Positions 12,875-24,549 are shown, numbered from the stretch's first letter. The stretch is 64,000 bases of DNA from Panorpa germanica (GCA_963678705.1 OY783218.1:8380152-8444151); one strand, 5' to 3'. Notes: a model not told the origin generated them from the letters alone. Program-made: numbers and translations.

Positions 12875-13386
12875 CGGGTTCGATTCCCGGGCCAGTGTTA
12901 TATTATCTGAGTTTGGTAACAATCAGATTTAATTGGTTATATGCAACCATAATCATGAATATGAACAAAGAAAACACGATAACAAAAAGAAATAATCGAT
13001 AAAGAAAATAGACAGAGGAATAAAAACGAAAAAGAAGGAAAACTGGTTTTTAAAAAGAAAGGAATTATAGTTGAAAGAACAGAAGAGTAGAAGTATACAA
13101 TATTAGACAAAGAAAAAATGCTAATAGAAGAAAGAACCAGAGAATGCAATGGGTGTCATCATAGTGGAAGCGATGTATCAGATTGTTATGCAGTTGAAAT
13201 AGAAAAAGATGGATAATGGAAAGAAGCATAGATTGAAGAATTTAAATAGAATAAGTGAAATAAGCTGATAAAATAGAAAATTATAAATTGTATAGATTAT
13301 GTCCTATAAAATGTAATATATATTAGTTTAAGTGCTAATAACTCAATAGTTGATGCACTATAAATAAATAAATATTAAAAAAAAAA
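12875..13386 (+). mobile_element. SINE-like retroelement with A tail and 13-bp target duplication
   Basis: Flanked by the direct repeat AAGAAGTTGTACG at 12862-12874 and 13387-13399. The 5' end holds a tRNA-type B box (GGGTTCGATTCCCGG, about 12876-12890) with no A box, so the head is truncated. It ends in a poly(A) run at about 13378-13388. The last 120 bases resemble the family G retroelement tail (TTTAAGTGCTAATAACTC ... GCACTATAAATAAATA). Confidence 0.75.
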
Positions 13387-13800
13387 AAGAAGTTGTACGT
13401 TCGTATAACGTTGAAGATGTAACCACTGACCATGTGACTACAATCATAATTTATGGTAAAATGTGAAGTAGGACACATATGTTGTAGATGGTATGGCATG
13501 AGTATGATATGGTTGGTAGTATTTAATTGCACGCTTTATTTGCTGCTGCGTTCATGCGTATCTAATGTTACATTAGATATTACACGAGTGAACAATACGA
13601 AAAACGGATGTACTACTAGCTACAGTTCGTGGTATTGTCGAACTATAGTCCTCTTACTGGAGTACGAATTCAGATTTTAAGTGAAGGGATAAAATAATAC
13701 ATTAACTTACAAATGTGTGTAAACTGAATCTGACATTTTATGTAGAAAATATTCAAAGAAAATTTACATAAAATAAAATATACGAGTATATGTGTATGTG

Positions 13801-13802
<2 letters not shown>

Positions 13803-13840
<38 letters not shown>
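13803..13840. repeat. (GA)n microsatellite
   Basis: About 19 uninterrupted GA units following AGC. Polymorphism is likely. Confidence 0.97.
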
Positions 13841-13845
<5 letters not shown>

Positions 13846-14258
13846 TACAAAAATGTTTGGAGAAATATTAGTGTAGTAAATCCAGATCATTTTTTGTGGT
13901 CGTTTTTTGAATTTTAATAATATTGACGTTTTTATTTTTATAAATAACGTAGATTTATTTGTTACGACTTTGGACCCCTTTAATGATTAAAGGGTTAAAA
14001 AATTATTACTTTAATTTAACCCTTTTTCAACGTTGGAATATAATGGTAAAATTTTCAAGAGCACCTTATTTTAGGCTAGAAAGTATTTCTGCAAAAAAAT
14101 CATTTTTCGGAAAATTGACACAGCATATTCGATTTTATTTTTAATACAAATTCTTTTGTCTGTTTTCTACATAAATGGTAAGTATTTAAGTTGGTATAAG
14201 GGCAGGTTCAATCACATTATACAAATAGTGTTATGGGTTCCAGCGTGTGGTATATGTA

Positions 14259-14452
14259 GAGCATATATGTATATGGAGTGCGAATAGCCCATGTTTCCTA
14301 TAGATTAAAAGTGTGTCCAAAATGTGTGCGAGAGAGAAAGGTATATGTTCCTATTGGTTCTCTGTGCGCATGCATCGAAAATGACTGCTGTCTAGATATA
14401 ATAAATATTAATATTCTATTAAGATATAATAAATATTAAATATATAAGAAAT
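14259..14452 (+). mobile_element. Family B fragment: left arm
   Basis: Begins GAGCATATATGTATATGGAG and matches the left arm and adjoining bases of the 20251 copy up to TATATAAGAAAT, where family A copy 4 starts. Confidence 0.8.
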
Positions 14453-15085
14453 AGGCTTGTGTCCTCATTTTTTAGTGGTCGATTTTTCAATTATTGATTG
14501 AAATTGATGTTAATAAATGTGTATTGGCGTGTCTATTTTATTAAATATCTAAATATTGACGGAGATATAGCAATTAAAAGTTTGAATTGTAGTTTTAGCG
14601 CTAGAAATGGTCGGCCATATTTTTAAGACGTGAAATGCATTTTAACGTCCGTTATTTGTTGAGTAGGTCAGTGCTGTGGTAATGTTATGTAGCTGTTGGT
14701 AGTCAAATAATCAAGTCAAATCAATGAATAATAAGTTTTTATTTTATTTAGCCCTGCTAAGGCAGACATAATATTGAAATTTTATTGTTCCTTGAAATAG
14801 CTGTAAATAATATTTGATATTTTGATATATAAATACATATAGCAGAGATTTATGAGCTGTAAGGTTGGTAACCTTACACAAGGATTGTGATATCACATGC
14901 ACTTGGAACGTGTACAACGTTGAATCCCTCTTAAAATTAAAGAGACAAAATGACTTTTTTAATTGTTAATATCTCTTAACATATAAAGAGTTATTAAAAA
15001 ATAATTAAACATTAGAGGTTCTAGTAACCCACTTTATCAATATATAGTACACTTTTATAGAAATTAAGACATAGGACACAAGCCA
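14453..15085 (-). mobile_element. Family A element, copy 4
   Basis: 633 bp in reverse orientation, with ends AGGCTTGTGTCC and GGACACAAGCCA. Its left flank is the arm of a family B foldback; its right flank (15086-15168) is the end of an older A-like element. The two flanks therefore come from different repeats. Confidence 0.85.
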
Positions 15086-15168
15086 ATTGCCCATTTGAAG
15101 TTCTGGTAGCTAACTTTATTAATATGTAGTACAGTTCTATAAAAATTATGTCATGATGCACAAGCCCA
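15086..15168 (-). mobile_element. Diverged family A terminal fragment beside copy 4
   Basis: Starts ATTGCCCATTTGAAGTTCTG and ends ATGCACAAGCCC. It is homologous to the last 80 bases of family A, but of an older subfamily. It directly abuts copy 4. Confidence 0.65.
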
Positions 15169-15550
15169 TTACAAAAATGTGTGATAAAGTATATTAGAAC
15201 GTCTTTCTAACCATGAGGGTCGTAAATAAGTCGTAATTATATGAGATCTTAATTTGATATTAATCTTTTATAATAATTACAAAAACACAACAGATTGCCT
15301 TATTTAAAACTTAAGTAATCAATTCAAGTACCCGTTCTTTACTGAAATTGAAAACCTTTCAAAAATATTCATATCAGCTGTCAAAACTTTTCGAGTGAAG
15401 TACGATGGCAGAAGTAGAGAAGGAGAAAAAAGAGAAGTATAAGTTATACAAAAACAAAGAAAACAAACATTAAAAAGAATTGATTTTTATTTATAATGGT
15501 GTATTATATTTTAGTATAAATTGTTTCGCTGTTTTTGACAGTTCTTTTAG

Positions 15551-15632
15551 CTGATTCCCGCGAGTTGCCGACACCGCCCGCCGCCACCGCCGCAGCTTTA
15601 CAACGCGTGATATCTGCCAAACTTGAAGCGCT
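15551..15632 (+). CDS. Tentative upstream exon of the zinc-finger gene
   Basis: A GC-rich island in AT-rich DNA that reads DSRELPTPPAATAAALQRVI then SAKLEAL after an acceptor TTCTTTTAG (15542-15550). A GT at 15633-15634 (GCGCT/GTAATT) would end it with two bases left over, exactly what exon 19985 needs. Without splicing, the frame meets TAA at 15634-15636, so an alternative last exon is also possible. The donor is weak. It lies between two fragments of foldback family B, which weakens the case slightly. Confidence 0.45.
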
Positions 15633-15837
15633 GTAATTAGCGTCAACACTTCAAAATGGTGCGAGTGTTATACTCGTAGCCAGTATAACGCGATAAAAGT
15701 TTCTGATTTGAATTTAGTGGTGTTGATAGGACTTCTGAAAAATTTGTATTTTGAACTTATCAGAAAGTAACTTGTTAACGTTAGGGTCGTTCTTCCGCAA
15801 AGAAATACAGTCTACTAAGATTCCTTACTAAGTTTTC

Positions 15838-16110
15838 ATGTGAGAAAAAGATAAAAAGCGAAAAGAATATTGTGGAGTTATTAAACGGAGGCAGTGGATG
15901 GCGGAGATAGAGAAAAGGAGCGAGGAAAGAGAAGGAATGGCAGAATAGAAACAGGAGGATGAGTAGTAAGAGAAGCGAAGCAATAGCATTAGCAATTTTG
16001 TTTTTATTTTTATAAGGATATTTTTTTTTTTTTCTTTTGGAAGGAGTGAGAATATTTAGATATAATAAGGATCAAAAAAATGAATTAAGCACAATGATAT
16101 GTAATTTAAT
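15838..16110 (+). mobile_element. Family F LINE remnant, copy 4
   Basis: Matches the end of the family F frame: GCGAAAAGAATATTGTGGAG (SEKNIVE), TTATTAAACGGAGGCAGTGG and GATGGCGGAGATAGAG, followed by an AT-rich tail. Like the other three copies it is on the plus strand. It lies just after the tentative exon 15551-15632. Confidence 0.6.
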
Positions 16111-17130
16111 TAGTCTGAAGATGGTTTTTTCCACGTTAGTTTACATAGTAAAATTTTGAACGTTGAGCACGACTGCCTTTTTCTGTATGTAACAGGTACA
16201 AATAGACCACATTTACCCGTCTTAAAATTTATAGTATGCATCTGAAACTAGATATCATTTTTATAAAATATTGTTACAATTTCGGCGTGGGTTGCAGCAA
16301 TCCTCTTCAGCTTCTAATACCAAAAAATACAAACTTGAAAGGCGTGAAGGGGGATGAAGGAGAAAATGTACAAATTTGTAGGCGCGAGCGAGGGAATAAA
16401 GAGAAGGGAGCTTTGATATATGTCGTACCACGCACACGCGACTTGGGTTATTTTAATTACCCACCGGAAATAATTATTTGCACTATTTTTCATAAGCACA
16501 AGTTAAATAAATTTAAAGAAACAGCGAGTACAGCACTGTCTAACTGGGTGACGTCACTAAGGTGATCATCAATGTACCAAACGGTGAGTCGCCAGCGCTA
16601 GTAGAACTGTATCTAATAATAGAACTATTACTCACAAGTATTCAGGAACATAACTATTTTGGATTCTATTATACAAACACTTGGTCTATAAATACATAAT
16701 TAATATGACTGCTATAATACATGTAGAGAGTGCTTTACTGCGTTGTGAAGTGGCTCACGCTGATGAAACAAAGCATCCGTATCCGTGATGATATGAAAAT
16801 CAAACCAGAAAAATGACAGTTCAACTAAATGGGGGGATACAACGCACAATAAACGGTTATTGAAGACTAGGACAAAATATGAGTATACTGAGTGTGTGTG
16901 TGTGATGTATTTATGGGGAAAGCAATTAACTTGACGTAAATGATATGTTTTCGCTGAAGGGATAATTAATTGATGAAAAATATGTCAACTTTGTCAAACA
17001 TATATTACATCATGAAACAATACATTGACTGATGTACGAGTGGGTGGATTAAGTAGGTTGAGTTGGTGTTTGGAGGAGAGAGGTGGAAGCCATGTGATTT
17101 ACACTGTCGAAAAATACGGCATAATGTATA
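16111..17130 (+). other. Intronic stretch, no feature assigned
   Basis: Lies between the tentative exon at 15551 and exon 19985. A 109-codon open frame (16236-16565) has no recognisable domain or codon pattern and is not called. A GTGTGTGTGTGT run is near 16890. Confidence 0.5.
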
Positions 17131-17300
17131 TGTAATGAAATTATATTTCTTTAGTTAGTACAAAGCTCGTCTGTCGGTAAAAAGTGACCGTTCAGTGAAA
17201 ACATATACTCATGAACGCAATAGATGTTGCTATAGGAATAACGGCCAACACAATTGATATTTGGAGTCCACAGAACTCACGTTTTTAGTCAGTTAGTTAC
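17131..17300 (+). mobile_element. Family B fragment: internal part
   Basis: Matches the centre of the 20251 copy from AAATTATATTTCTTTAGTT to CAGAACTCACGTTTT. No arms are present. It begins in the homology where the 14259-14452 fragment stops. Confidence 0.75.
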
Positions 17301-19984
17301 ATAAGTGCATATTGTGAGGTTATAATTATAATTAGATAAAAGGAATTGACAATTTATGGCAAATAATAAACTTTAAATGTCGTTTCTTTAATTTTTAAGT
17401 ATGTTTTAAGTTAAACGATGTAATTATTAAAATATGTATGTAAATTACCAAAATAAACTTTAAATTTCAAAAGCAACACATAAGTTTATTTATAATTTAC
17501 AATTCCAAATAAAACTGGAGACATTGTCTTATATATATTTTTATTTATTTTTTTGATACGGTTTCATTGCAACTGGAGTCATTTTGTGTTAATTCTGATT
17601 TGCAATGTTTTAACGAGAAGACCAATATTGATAAGGGAATAGTGGGCCAGTACTGAGTGTAATTTTATAATTTGTTTTACTTGAAGATAACTTCGCATAA
17701 GGGGTCAAAAGCTGCTAGTATCTTTCTATAATAAAGTTAAGTTTTCTATGATAAAAGCGTTGTTTTATTGAACATATATCTAGTAATTGGAGGGTGATTT
17801 TAAATCCTTACCTAGGATTATTCTATATATATATGTATAGAATTAAAAAAAACCTTATTTTACTAATTACACACACGACTGCAATACATATCTTTACCTT
17901 ATCATATACAAACAATAAGAGAAAATGATTCCAGAATCGTTAGGCTTTTATACCCTGTAAATCTAACCATTATGTCAAGATATAAGTCATTGCAATCTAG
18001 GTATTAACTGACTCGCATTAATTTGGTACTTTTGCGTATTGTCTAAATCTTTAATTAATCATTACACGGAAATATTACCTACTCCTAATAAATCCTTAAA
18101 GTAACTTGGACATTTACATTAATTATGTTAGACTGAACTACAGAATAATTATAACAACATTAAAACTTATAACTAATTAATTACGTTACAATCGCTCTAA
18201 AACCCGAGGAAAAAATTAATATTTCTTTATAATTATTATAACTCATATAATTAACTGCTTTCCTTATTTTCAGATGTAAATTTAGTCGCAGAACCAAAAG
18301 AACACCAAACCGGCAGAAAGAGACAAAACATAACCAAAACCGGAAATGATTGGTAACTAAGTTATTAAACAATAATGATTATTATATAAGAAAATAACCG
18401 ATAAACTTAGAATTTATTTTTTATTCTCACTTTCTTCTAATGTCAAGAATATAATATTTATTCGGAAACAAAATTTAACTTTAGTTAATATTTCACTATT
18501 TTTCATAATTAATAACATTACATAATTTATTGTTTCAGGGATTATTACTATGATAGGTAAGTTTCATTTTTCAAAATTATTAAATTGGCAAGTATAAGTA
18601 ATTATTATAATTATTGAAGGTAACTTTTATGTTAAGACATTTGTATCAGACATCAGGGTATAATTATTTATATAAAATCTACATAAAGGTTGAAATCTTT
18701 AAACGTGGAAATTGAGATTTAAGTTACATTTCCACCTATTGTTTTAGTTTTAATGTAGATTTTCAATGTACTTAGTGTTATTGCGTGGTGCATCAGTAAG
18801 GTACTATATTTAATATTAATATCGAATCAATTAACAAAAATTTGGTATTGTCAGTGCAAAGGATTTAAAGACATTTATTAATTCACTGCTAAATGCAGAT
18901 CTTTGTAAACTATAATTTAGACGACACAGTGGACCAGAGCATTGATGCTTGACGTTGATTGCTATGTTCGGGTTCGTACCAGAATTATTTTTGCAAGGTT
19001 TGGTTGTTATCAAGTTAAATTGATTATTTACATACGAAATCATAAAGTTATTAGGTAGCGATCTTGTTCACATACATAAGGTAGGATAACATCGGAAATT
19101 CACCGACGTTAAACCAACTGAAAAAAAGAACTGTAATTTAAACCAAACCAAAATTAAACTTAATGGGCATGTTGCACATGAAATGATTAATATTATTACC
19201 ATATTCTTGGAATTAAAAAATGAAAATAAAACTAAAAGTGTATGTGAGAATGATACTCTACGTTTTCTAAAAAATAAAACAAGCGCATTTTAACAAAAGT
19301 GGAACTACCGCACACAATGTAGGGCAAAAATACCCTGCTGCTGAGCATAAAATATATATTTAAACAACCTTGGCACAATATATATTTATTATTTTGCCGT
19401 ATTTCTCGTTTATCTGTTATCGAAGCACAACTACCAACAACCTGGGATTAAACAATTGCTTTATTTATGATATTTTCTAATCTTCGAACTAAAACCAAAC
19501 TATAAATCCAATACATTTGGAAATGTCTCTATCGCGAAAACAGTTGGCTATTGTTCGTGACAGAATAGACAAACTTAATCCCGCCTCCTTTTTCCTACCC
19601 TGCCAGCATCCCGTCCTGGTTTTTTACAGTGAGTGAGGCATGCCGCATGAGGGAGTATTTAGGGTGGAGAAGGGGGTTGGCGTCAGCTGCCGGACATGTG
19701 GTTGTCACGGTAGAAATCCTCTTCCTATAGAATCGCTAACTGTTCTCCCATTGTTTGGTTTTCAATTCATTGTTTATTGTTTTTTTATTCATTTGTTACA
19801 AATTTAATTCGTTAAATCTCTTCTATGGTTACTTTTCTGGATTTTTTAAATAAATAATTTATGCTCGATATTTATTGAATAAAATAGAATTATACAGTTT
19901 CATTTTTCTATTGATTTAATATACAATAACCTAGATGAAATATGTAATAATAAATTTCATGTTTTTAATTTAATTTTGTTTTAG
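17301..19984 (+). other. Zinc-finger gene intron sequence
   Basis: AT-rich with no open frame of note. A GC-richer patch at about 19590-19730 (TTTTACAG followed by GAGGCATGCCGCATGAGGGA) has splice-like edges, but no phase-compatible coding use was found. Confidence 0.5.
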
Positions 19985-20148
19985 TTATTATGCATCTGCA
20001 ACTTTCCCACCTGTTGGCACCCCTCGACTCGTACCGCCCCTGAAACGACCTCGACTGATGGTTGCACCTGTTACTGCTAAGACAACAGCAATTTCTCCAA
20101 AACCTCCACCATCTCCAACTGCTCAAATAAATCAGCTGAAGATATACA
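19985..20148 (+). CDS. Zinc-finger gene exon: Pro/Lys/Arg-rich region
   Basis: Begins after TTTGTTTTAG and reads YYASATFPPVGTPRLVPPLK, then RPRLMVAPVTAKTTAISPKP, PPSPTAQINQLKIY, and stops at the strong donor ACA/GTAAGT. 54 full codons with split codons at both ends (2 bases needed before, 1 left after). The KRPRL patch could serve as a nuclear localisation signal (inference). It is GC-richer than its surroundings and the other two frames contain stops. An internal ATG could start an isoform. Confidence 0.8.
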
Positions 20149-20250
20149 GTAAGTATAATATTGGTACAATGAAGTTGTCAACTACATGAATACTGGACTC
20201 GTGGACTACTAACGCATTGCTTTTATTAAATAAAACGTGAAAGATATTTA

Positions 20251-20804
20251 GAGCTTATATATATGGAAATGAACAGCCTATATTTCCTATAGATTAAAAG
20301 TGTGTCCAAAATGTGTGCGAGAGAGAAAGGTATATGTTCCTATTTGTTCTCTATGCGCATGCGTTGAAAGTGACAGCTGTCTACATATAATAAATATTAA
20401 TATTCAATTAACATATAATAAATATTAAATATGTAAAGAAATTATATTTCTTTAGTTGGTACAAAGCTCATTTGTCAGTAAAACAATGACCGTTAAGTGA
20501 AAACATATACTCACGAACGCCATAGATGTCGCTGTAGGGATAACGGCCAATACAGTTGATATTTGGAGTGGACAGAACTCACGTTTTCAGTTATATTTAC
20601 ATTTTTACATATCTACATTATTATACATCAATATAATGTCATATTTAACAACTGTCACGTATTATATCTAGACAGCTCTGACTTGACAACTGTCACTTTA
20701 GACGCATGCGCATAGAGAACAAATAGGAACATATACCTTTCTCTTTCGCACACATTTTGGACACACTTTCAGATCCAACATTCTCCCTCCATATATATAT
20801 GCTC
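20251..20804. mobile_element. Family B foldback element
   Basis: A 554-bp unit with long imperfect inverted arms of about 140-150 bp. The left arm begins GAGCTTATATATATGG and the right arm ends CCATATATATATGCTC. Each arm contains a stretch AAAGTGTGTCCAAAATGTGT (or its complement), then a GCGCATGCG segment. A direct target duplication is not clear. It is in the zinc-finger gene intron 100 bases after exon 19985-20148. A transcript across it could form a long hairpin. Confidence 0.85.
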
Positions 20805-20980
20805 AAAGGGAAGCGGGAGAAAAGGCATTTGTAGAGAGAACTATGGATTTATTATGACGATAACTAAGATCAGCATGCATTACTTTGCGAAACAACCTTA
20901 TTGAACAATGCTGACAATGGTATAGTTGATGAATAAACTATACCGTACCATAGTAGTCGTCTTCTTTCTCGCTTCGCTTA

Positions 20981-21134
20981 AGGCTTGTACGCACATATCA
21001 GTGCCGACACGTGACGTACTATACAATACTGACGTCACTGACACTAACAAGTACGTATAGCCTCATAAAACATTATTTTTCACTGACAGTAAACGGCACG
21101 TCACGTGTCGGAACTGATATACTCGTACATGGCT
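20981..21134. mobile_element. Short hairpin MITE with TTA flanks
   Basis: 154 bp whose halves are inverted: CATATCAGTGCCGACACGTG on the left and CACGTGTCGGAACTGATA on the right. Flanking TTA at 20978-20980 and 21135-21137 fits a Harbinger-like duplication. It lies in the intron just before the C2HC exon. Confidence 0.7.
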
Positions 21135-21306
21135 TTAAAATGCATATAAAAGACACATACACCACTAAAGGTAGGTAAAAATGATTTGTTTAAGTATCCC
21201 CCACCATTCATTATAAAATTGACTACGACATATCAAACACTCTGTCTAATTGATAAATAAATCGTCAAAAGATTGTTATTGAATATTTAAATAATTGATT
21301 TTGCAG

Positions 21307-21441
21307 GTAATCCGGATATACTAATATGTGGCAATTGTCGAGAAATGTTTACAGAAATATCTGAACTCATGGAGCACAAGAAATCTTACTGCAAACTTCG
21401 TTTTACCTGCAAGTGCCACACGTTCAACGGAATATCGCCAA
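21307..21441 (+). CDS. Zinc-finger gene exon: N-terminal C2HC finger
   Basis: 44 codons plus split ends. The finger at 21327-21392 is C-x2-C-x12-H-x4-C (CGNC ... MEHKKSYC), followed by the Cys-rich KLRFTCKCHTFNG. It matches the BCL11 N-terminal zinc-binding motif, which in vertebrate BCL11 proteins mediates dimerisation rather than DNA contact. The acceptor is TTTTGCAG before 21307; the donor is A/GTAAGTAAT at 21441/21442. Reading into the intron meets TAA at 21447-21449. Family A copy 5 begins at 21451, only ten bases into the intron. Confidence 0.9.
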
Positions 21442-21450
21442 GTAAGTAAT

Positions 21451-22083
21451 GGGCTTGTGTCCTATGTCTTAATTTCTATAAAAGTGTACTATATATTGAT
21501 AAAGTGGGTTACTAGAACCTCAAATGTTCAATTATTTTTAAATAATTCCTTATATGTTAAGAGATATTAACAATTAAAAAAGTCATTTTGTCTCTTTAAA
21601 TATTAAAGGGATTCAACGTTGTACACATTCCAAGTGCATATGACATCACAATCCTTGTGTAAGGTTACCAACCTTACAACTCATAAATCTCTGCTATATG
21701 TATTTATATATCAAAATATCAAATATTATTTACAGCTATTTCAAGGAACAATAAAATTTCAATATTATGTCTGCCTTAGTAGGGTTAAATAAAATAAAAA
21801 CTTATTATTCTTTGGATTGACTTGATTATTTGACTACCAACAGCTACAGAACATTACCACCGCACTGACCTACTCAACAAATAACTGACGTGAAAATGCA
21901 TTTCACGTCATACAAATATGGCCGACCATTTCTAGCGCTAAAACTACAATTCAAACTTTTAATTGCTATATCTCCGTCAACATTTAGATATTTAATAAAA
22001 TAGACACGCCACTACACATTTATTAACATCAATTTCAATCAACAATTGAAAAATAGACCACTAAAAAATGAGGACACAAGCCC
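21451..22083 (+). mobile_element. Family A element, copy 5, beside a splice donor
   Basis: 633 bp with perfect 12-bp terminal repeats GGGCTTGTGTCC / GGACACAAGCCC and flanking AT (21449-21450 and 22084-22085). It begins ten bases into the intron after the C2HC finger exon, in the same orientation as the gene. The forward strand includes TTAAATAAAATAAAAAC, which contains AATAAA and could act as a cryptic polyadenylation signal. Confidence 0.9.
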
Positions 22084-24295
22084 ATTGAGATTAAAAAAAT
22101 TGTGAGCATATTTTGATCATTTTAGAAAGACCGTTTTCCGATGCTCTAGAGAGTTAAAGGAGTACATCCTGGTGCGATAGTAGCCGTAACTTCCATTCTA
22201 TGTTGAACTATGAACCAACTAATGTAAATGTAACCGTGTTTACTTTTACAATTAGTTTTTATGAAGCACTTTTAATGAATAATTATTATTAACTACATAC
22301 TTTAGTTTTCTTATGAATTGCAAATGACTCATGATGATATTTTTTACTAAAGCACATTTAGTTATTTAAATTGCTAATTTTTTATTCCGTTTTTAATTAT
22401 TCATTTATGAAAACTACTTTTAATAACGAATGATAAAAAGAGCGAAGAACGCGGGCATTTCAAACGATAAAAAAAACATTTAGAAATATTTTATTGTTTA
22501 ATTTTTACAGAATTTATTTAAAAATGTCTTTTTTGTGTAAGTTTTCGCATGTATGAGACTTTGACTCATAAAGTAGAGATTGTAGATGTACGGATGCCTA
22601 GCTTTACAGACTTCAGATAAGATTGTCTTTAAGCAAATATAGTTACATGTATTTAAGGTTAACTTAAATATGCAACGTTACCATTTTCGTCTAAAATATT
22701 ATCTAAATATAACATTACGTTACCTATTTTGTATATCAAAATAAAGTGCTAATTCTATTCAGATTTAGACGTACTGTGTAATGCCAGTTTCAAACCAGAA
22801 AGACAGTTTTGTTGTGAAAAAACAAAACAAAAACATGTTTTGTTTTATTTTAAAACAGTTCTGTGTTTCGAAAACAGACTGTTCACACTGGTTTTGTTTT
22901 TAGTGTTTTTCTGTGTGCCCAATAAAAATCATAAACATGATAAAAAACAACTGACAAGCACAAATGTTCACAAAAAACAAAACTGCGTGTTCAAACCAAG
23001 CAGACTAAAAAACAACAACAAACGTGTTTTCCTTTGATGTTATTGACTCCATATGGGAATGTGTTTTGTTTACTAAAACAGCAACTGACATAACAGCAAA
23101 AATGTTTTAAGAACTGTCTCTTTGGTGTAAACATTGGTGTAACATGAAAACATTCAAATATTAAAAGAGTTATAAAAAGATATTTGTTTGTTTAAACGTT
23201 TACCGATTAAATATTACTGGGTTTTGTTTTATGTTAAATGTTACCAGAATTTAACGTTACATCAACGTCCTATGTTTAGCGGAGTTTTTGTTGCAAAAAG
23301 ATAGGGGCAACACCATTTGAACAGCTCTACAAAATGTATCACTAAATCGTAAAACATAAATAAATTTCTTTACTTCCAGTGGCTATTAGCACTTGAAAGG
23401 TCTAAAGCGCAACCAAGTTTTAGATTTCTTTGTTTTAATTTAAATTGATTTATTAATTTATTAAAAAAATGCATTACGCAAAGTACACGTTTCTTGCCCC
23501 TCTGTAATGATACGACACTGGCAGTTTCCCATTACTTGTTGTTTTCCATTGCCACTAGTCATTACATTTCGAAATGAAAATATTATTTGGCATGGTATAT
23601 GCATTTACCTCATTAAATTCCTGAAATATTACATACTAAAGGTCTAATAAAATGATTTGAATATAGTTCACCCATAAAGCCGGTACACACACACAGACCT
23701 ATGGCACACTAAATACACTGACAGAAGATCTATTTGTAATCCCATTAATCTAATATTCAAATAACTGTTCTGTATTTGTGGTAGTGTGAGTGTGTGACTA
23801 ACTTCACTATTGTGTGTTTTCTGTTTTGAATTTTATCGTTCAGAGAAGTGTATGAGCGTTAATAAGAATTATTGTCGGGAATGTTTTTGTTGACATTGCG
23901 TGGGCGCAATTGGGATTGTGATTCAGTTTATTATTGTTTGGTTAAAAGATTTAATAAGAAATGTGACAGCATTCATTTTGTAAAGATTAATTAGTGATTG
24001 TTTGCATTTCTATATAGTTTTGCTAACCATCTACCTTTATGAGCGAATGTATGCTTCTTTAAGGTCGGAAAAGACTCATCTTGTTATTTTATATTTGATT
24101 CATGAAAGCTTGCTTTTTCTAATTGATTTTTAAGTGTTTTATTTTTCACAATTTTGAACAGTGTTCTTCTAGAGTACTTCAAACATTACAAACAATATTT
24201 ACAAACAATGTTTTTCAAGTTTAACTTCATTTCGTTGCAACCGGTTTGAGTGAAACATAACAAAATTGTAGTTTTGTCTATTTGACAAACTAGAA
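22084..24295 (+). other. Zinc-finger gene intron sequence
   Basis: No exon found. A stretch at about 22780-23110 alternates AAAACA and TGTTTT runs (for example AACAAAACAAAAACATGTTTTG), which could fold but could not be tied to a repeat family. Confidence 0.5.
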
Positions 24296-24549
24296 CCCAG
24301 TTTACATTTTAGAGTCACTTCGCCGTCATATTGAAGATGCGTTTCATTTTTTTGTCATGAAAGAGTTCATTTACAGTCCAGTTTCTCACAGTCGTTCATA
24401 TGAAATGTCTATTTTATCGGCTACAAATAACGAAACCACTCCCCCTTGTCGGAATACAAATGAAGATAAAATTGATGCAAACTATAATTGAAGTGAAATA
24501 GTGATAGAAACGTCACAAAAAGAGACACTCCACCAAATTGTTTACTGAG
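24296..24549. mobile_element. Family C element in the zinc-finger gene intron
   Basis: 254 bp, collinear with the 57822 copy throughout, but with degraded ends CCCAGTTTACATTTTAGAG and CAAATTGTTTACTGAG. It shares the central ATACAAATGAAGATAAA and ATAGTGATAGAAACGTCAC blocks. Confidence 0.75.

Noticed and set aside
12876-12890. Possible tRNA gene
   Set aside because: Only a B-box-like sequence is present, with no A box, no cloverleaf and no anticodon arm; the 13-bp duplication marks it as a SINE-like insertion.
12729-12932. 67-codon plus-strand open frame
   Set aside because: It spans the right arm of hairpin H and the head of the SINE-like element.
16236-16565. 109-codon plus-strand open frame
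   Set aside because: No domain, no codon signature and no splice or phase link with neighbouring exons; probably chance.
19612-19740. Possible alternative first exon with ATG in a GC-richer patch
   Set aside because: The nearest donor (ACG/GTAGAA) leaves phase 0, incompatible with exon 19985, which needs two leading bases.
20251-20804. Family B foldback as a microRNA gene
   Set aside because: The arms are long and belong to a repeat family with other fragments in the window; no precursor-sized hairpin stands out.
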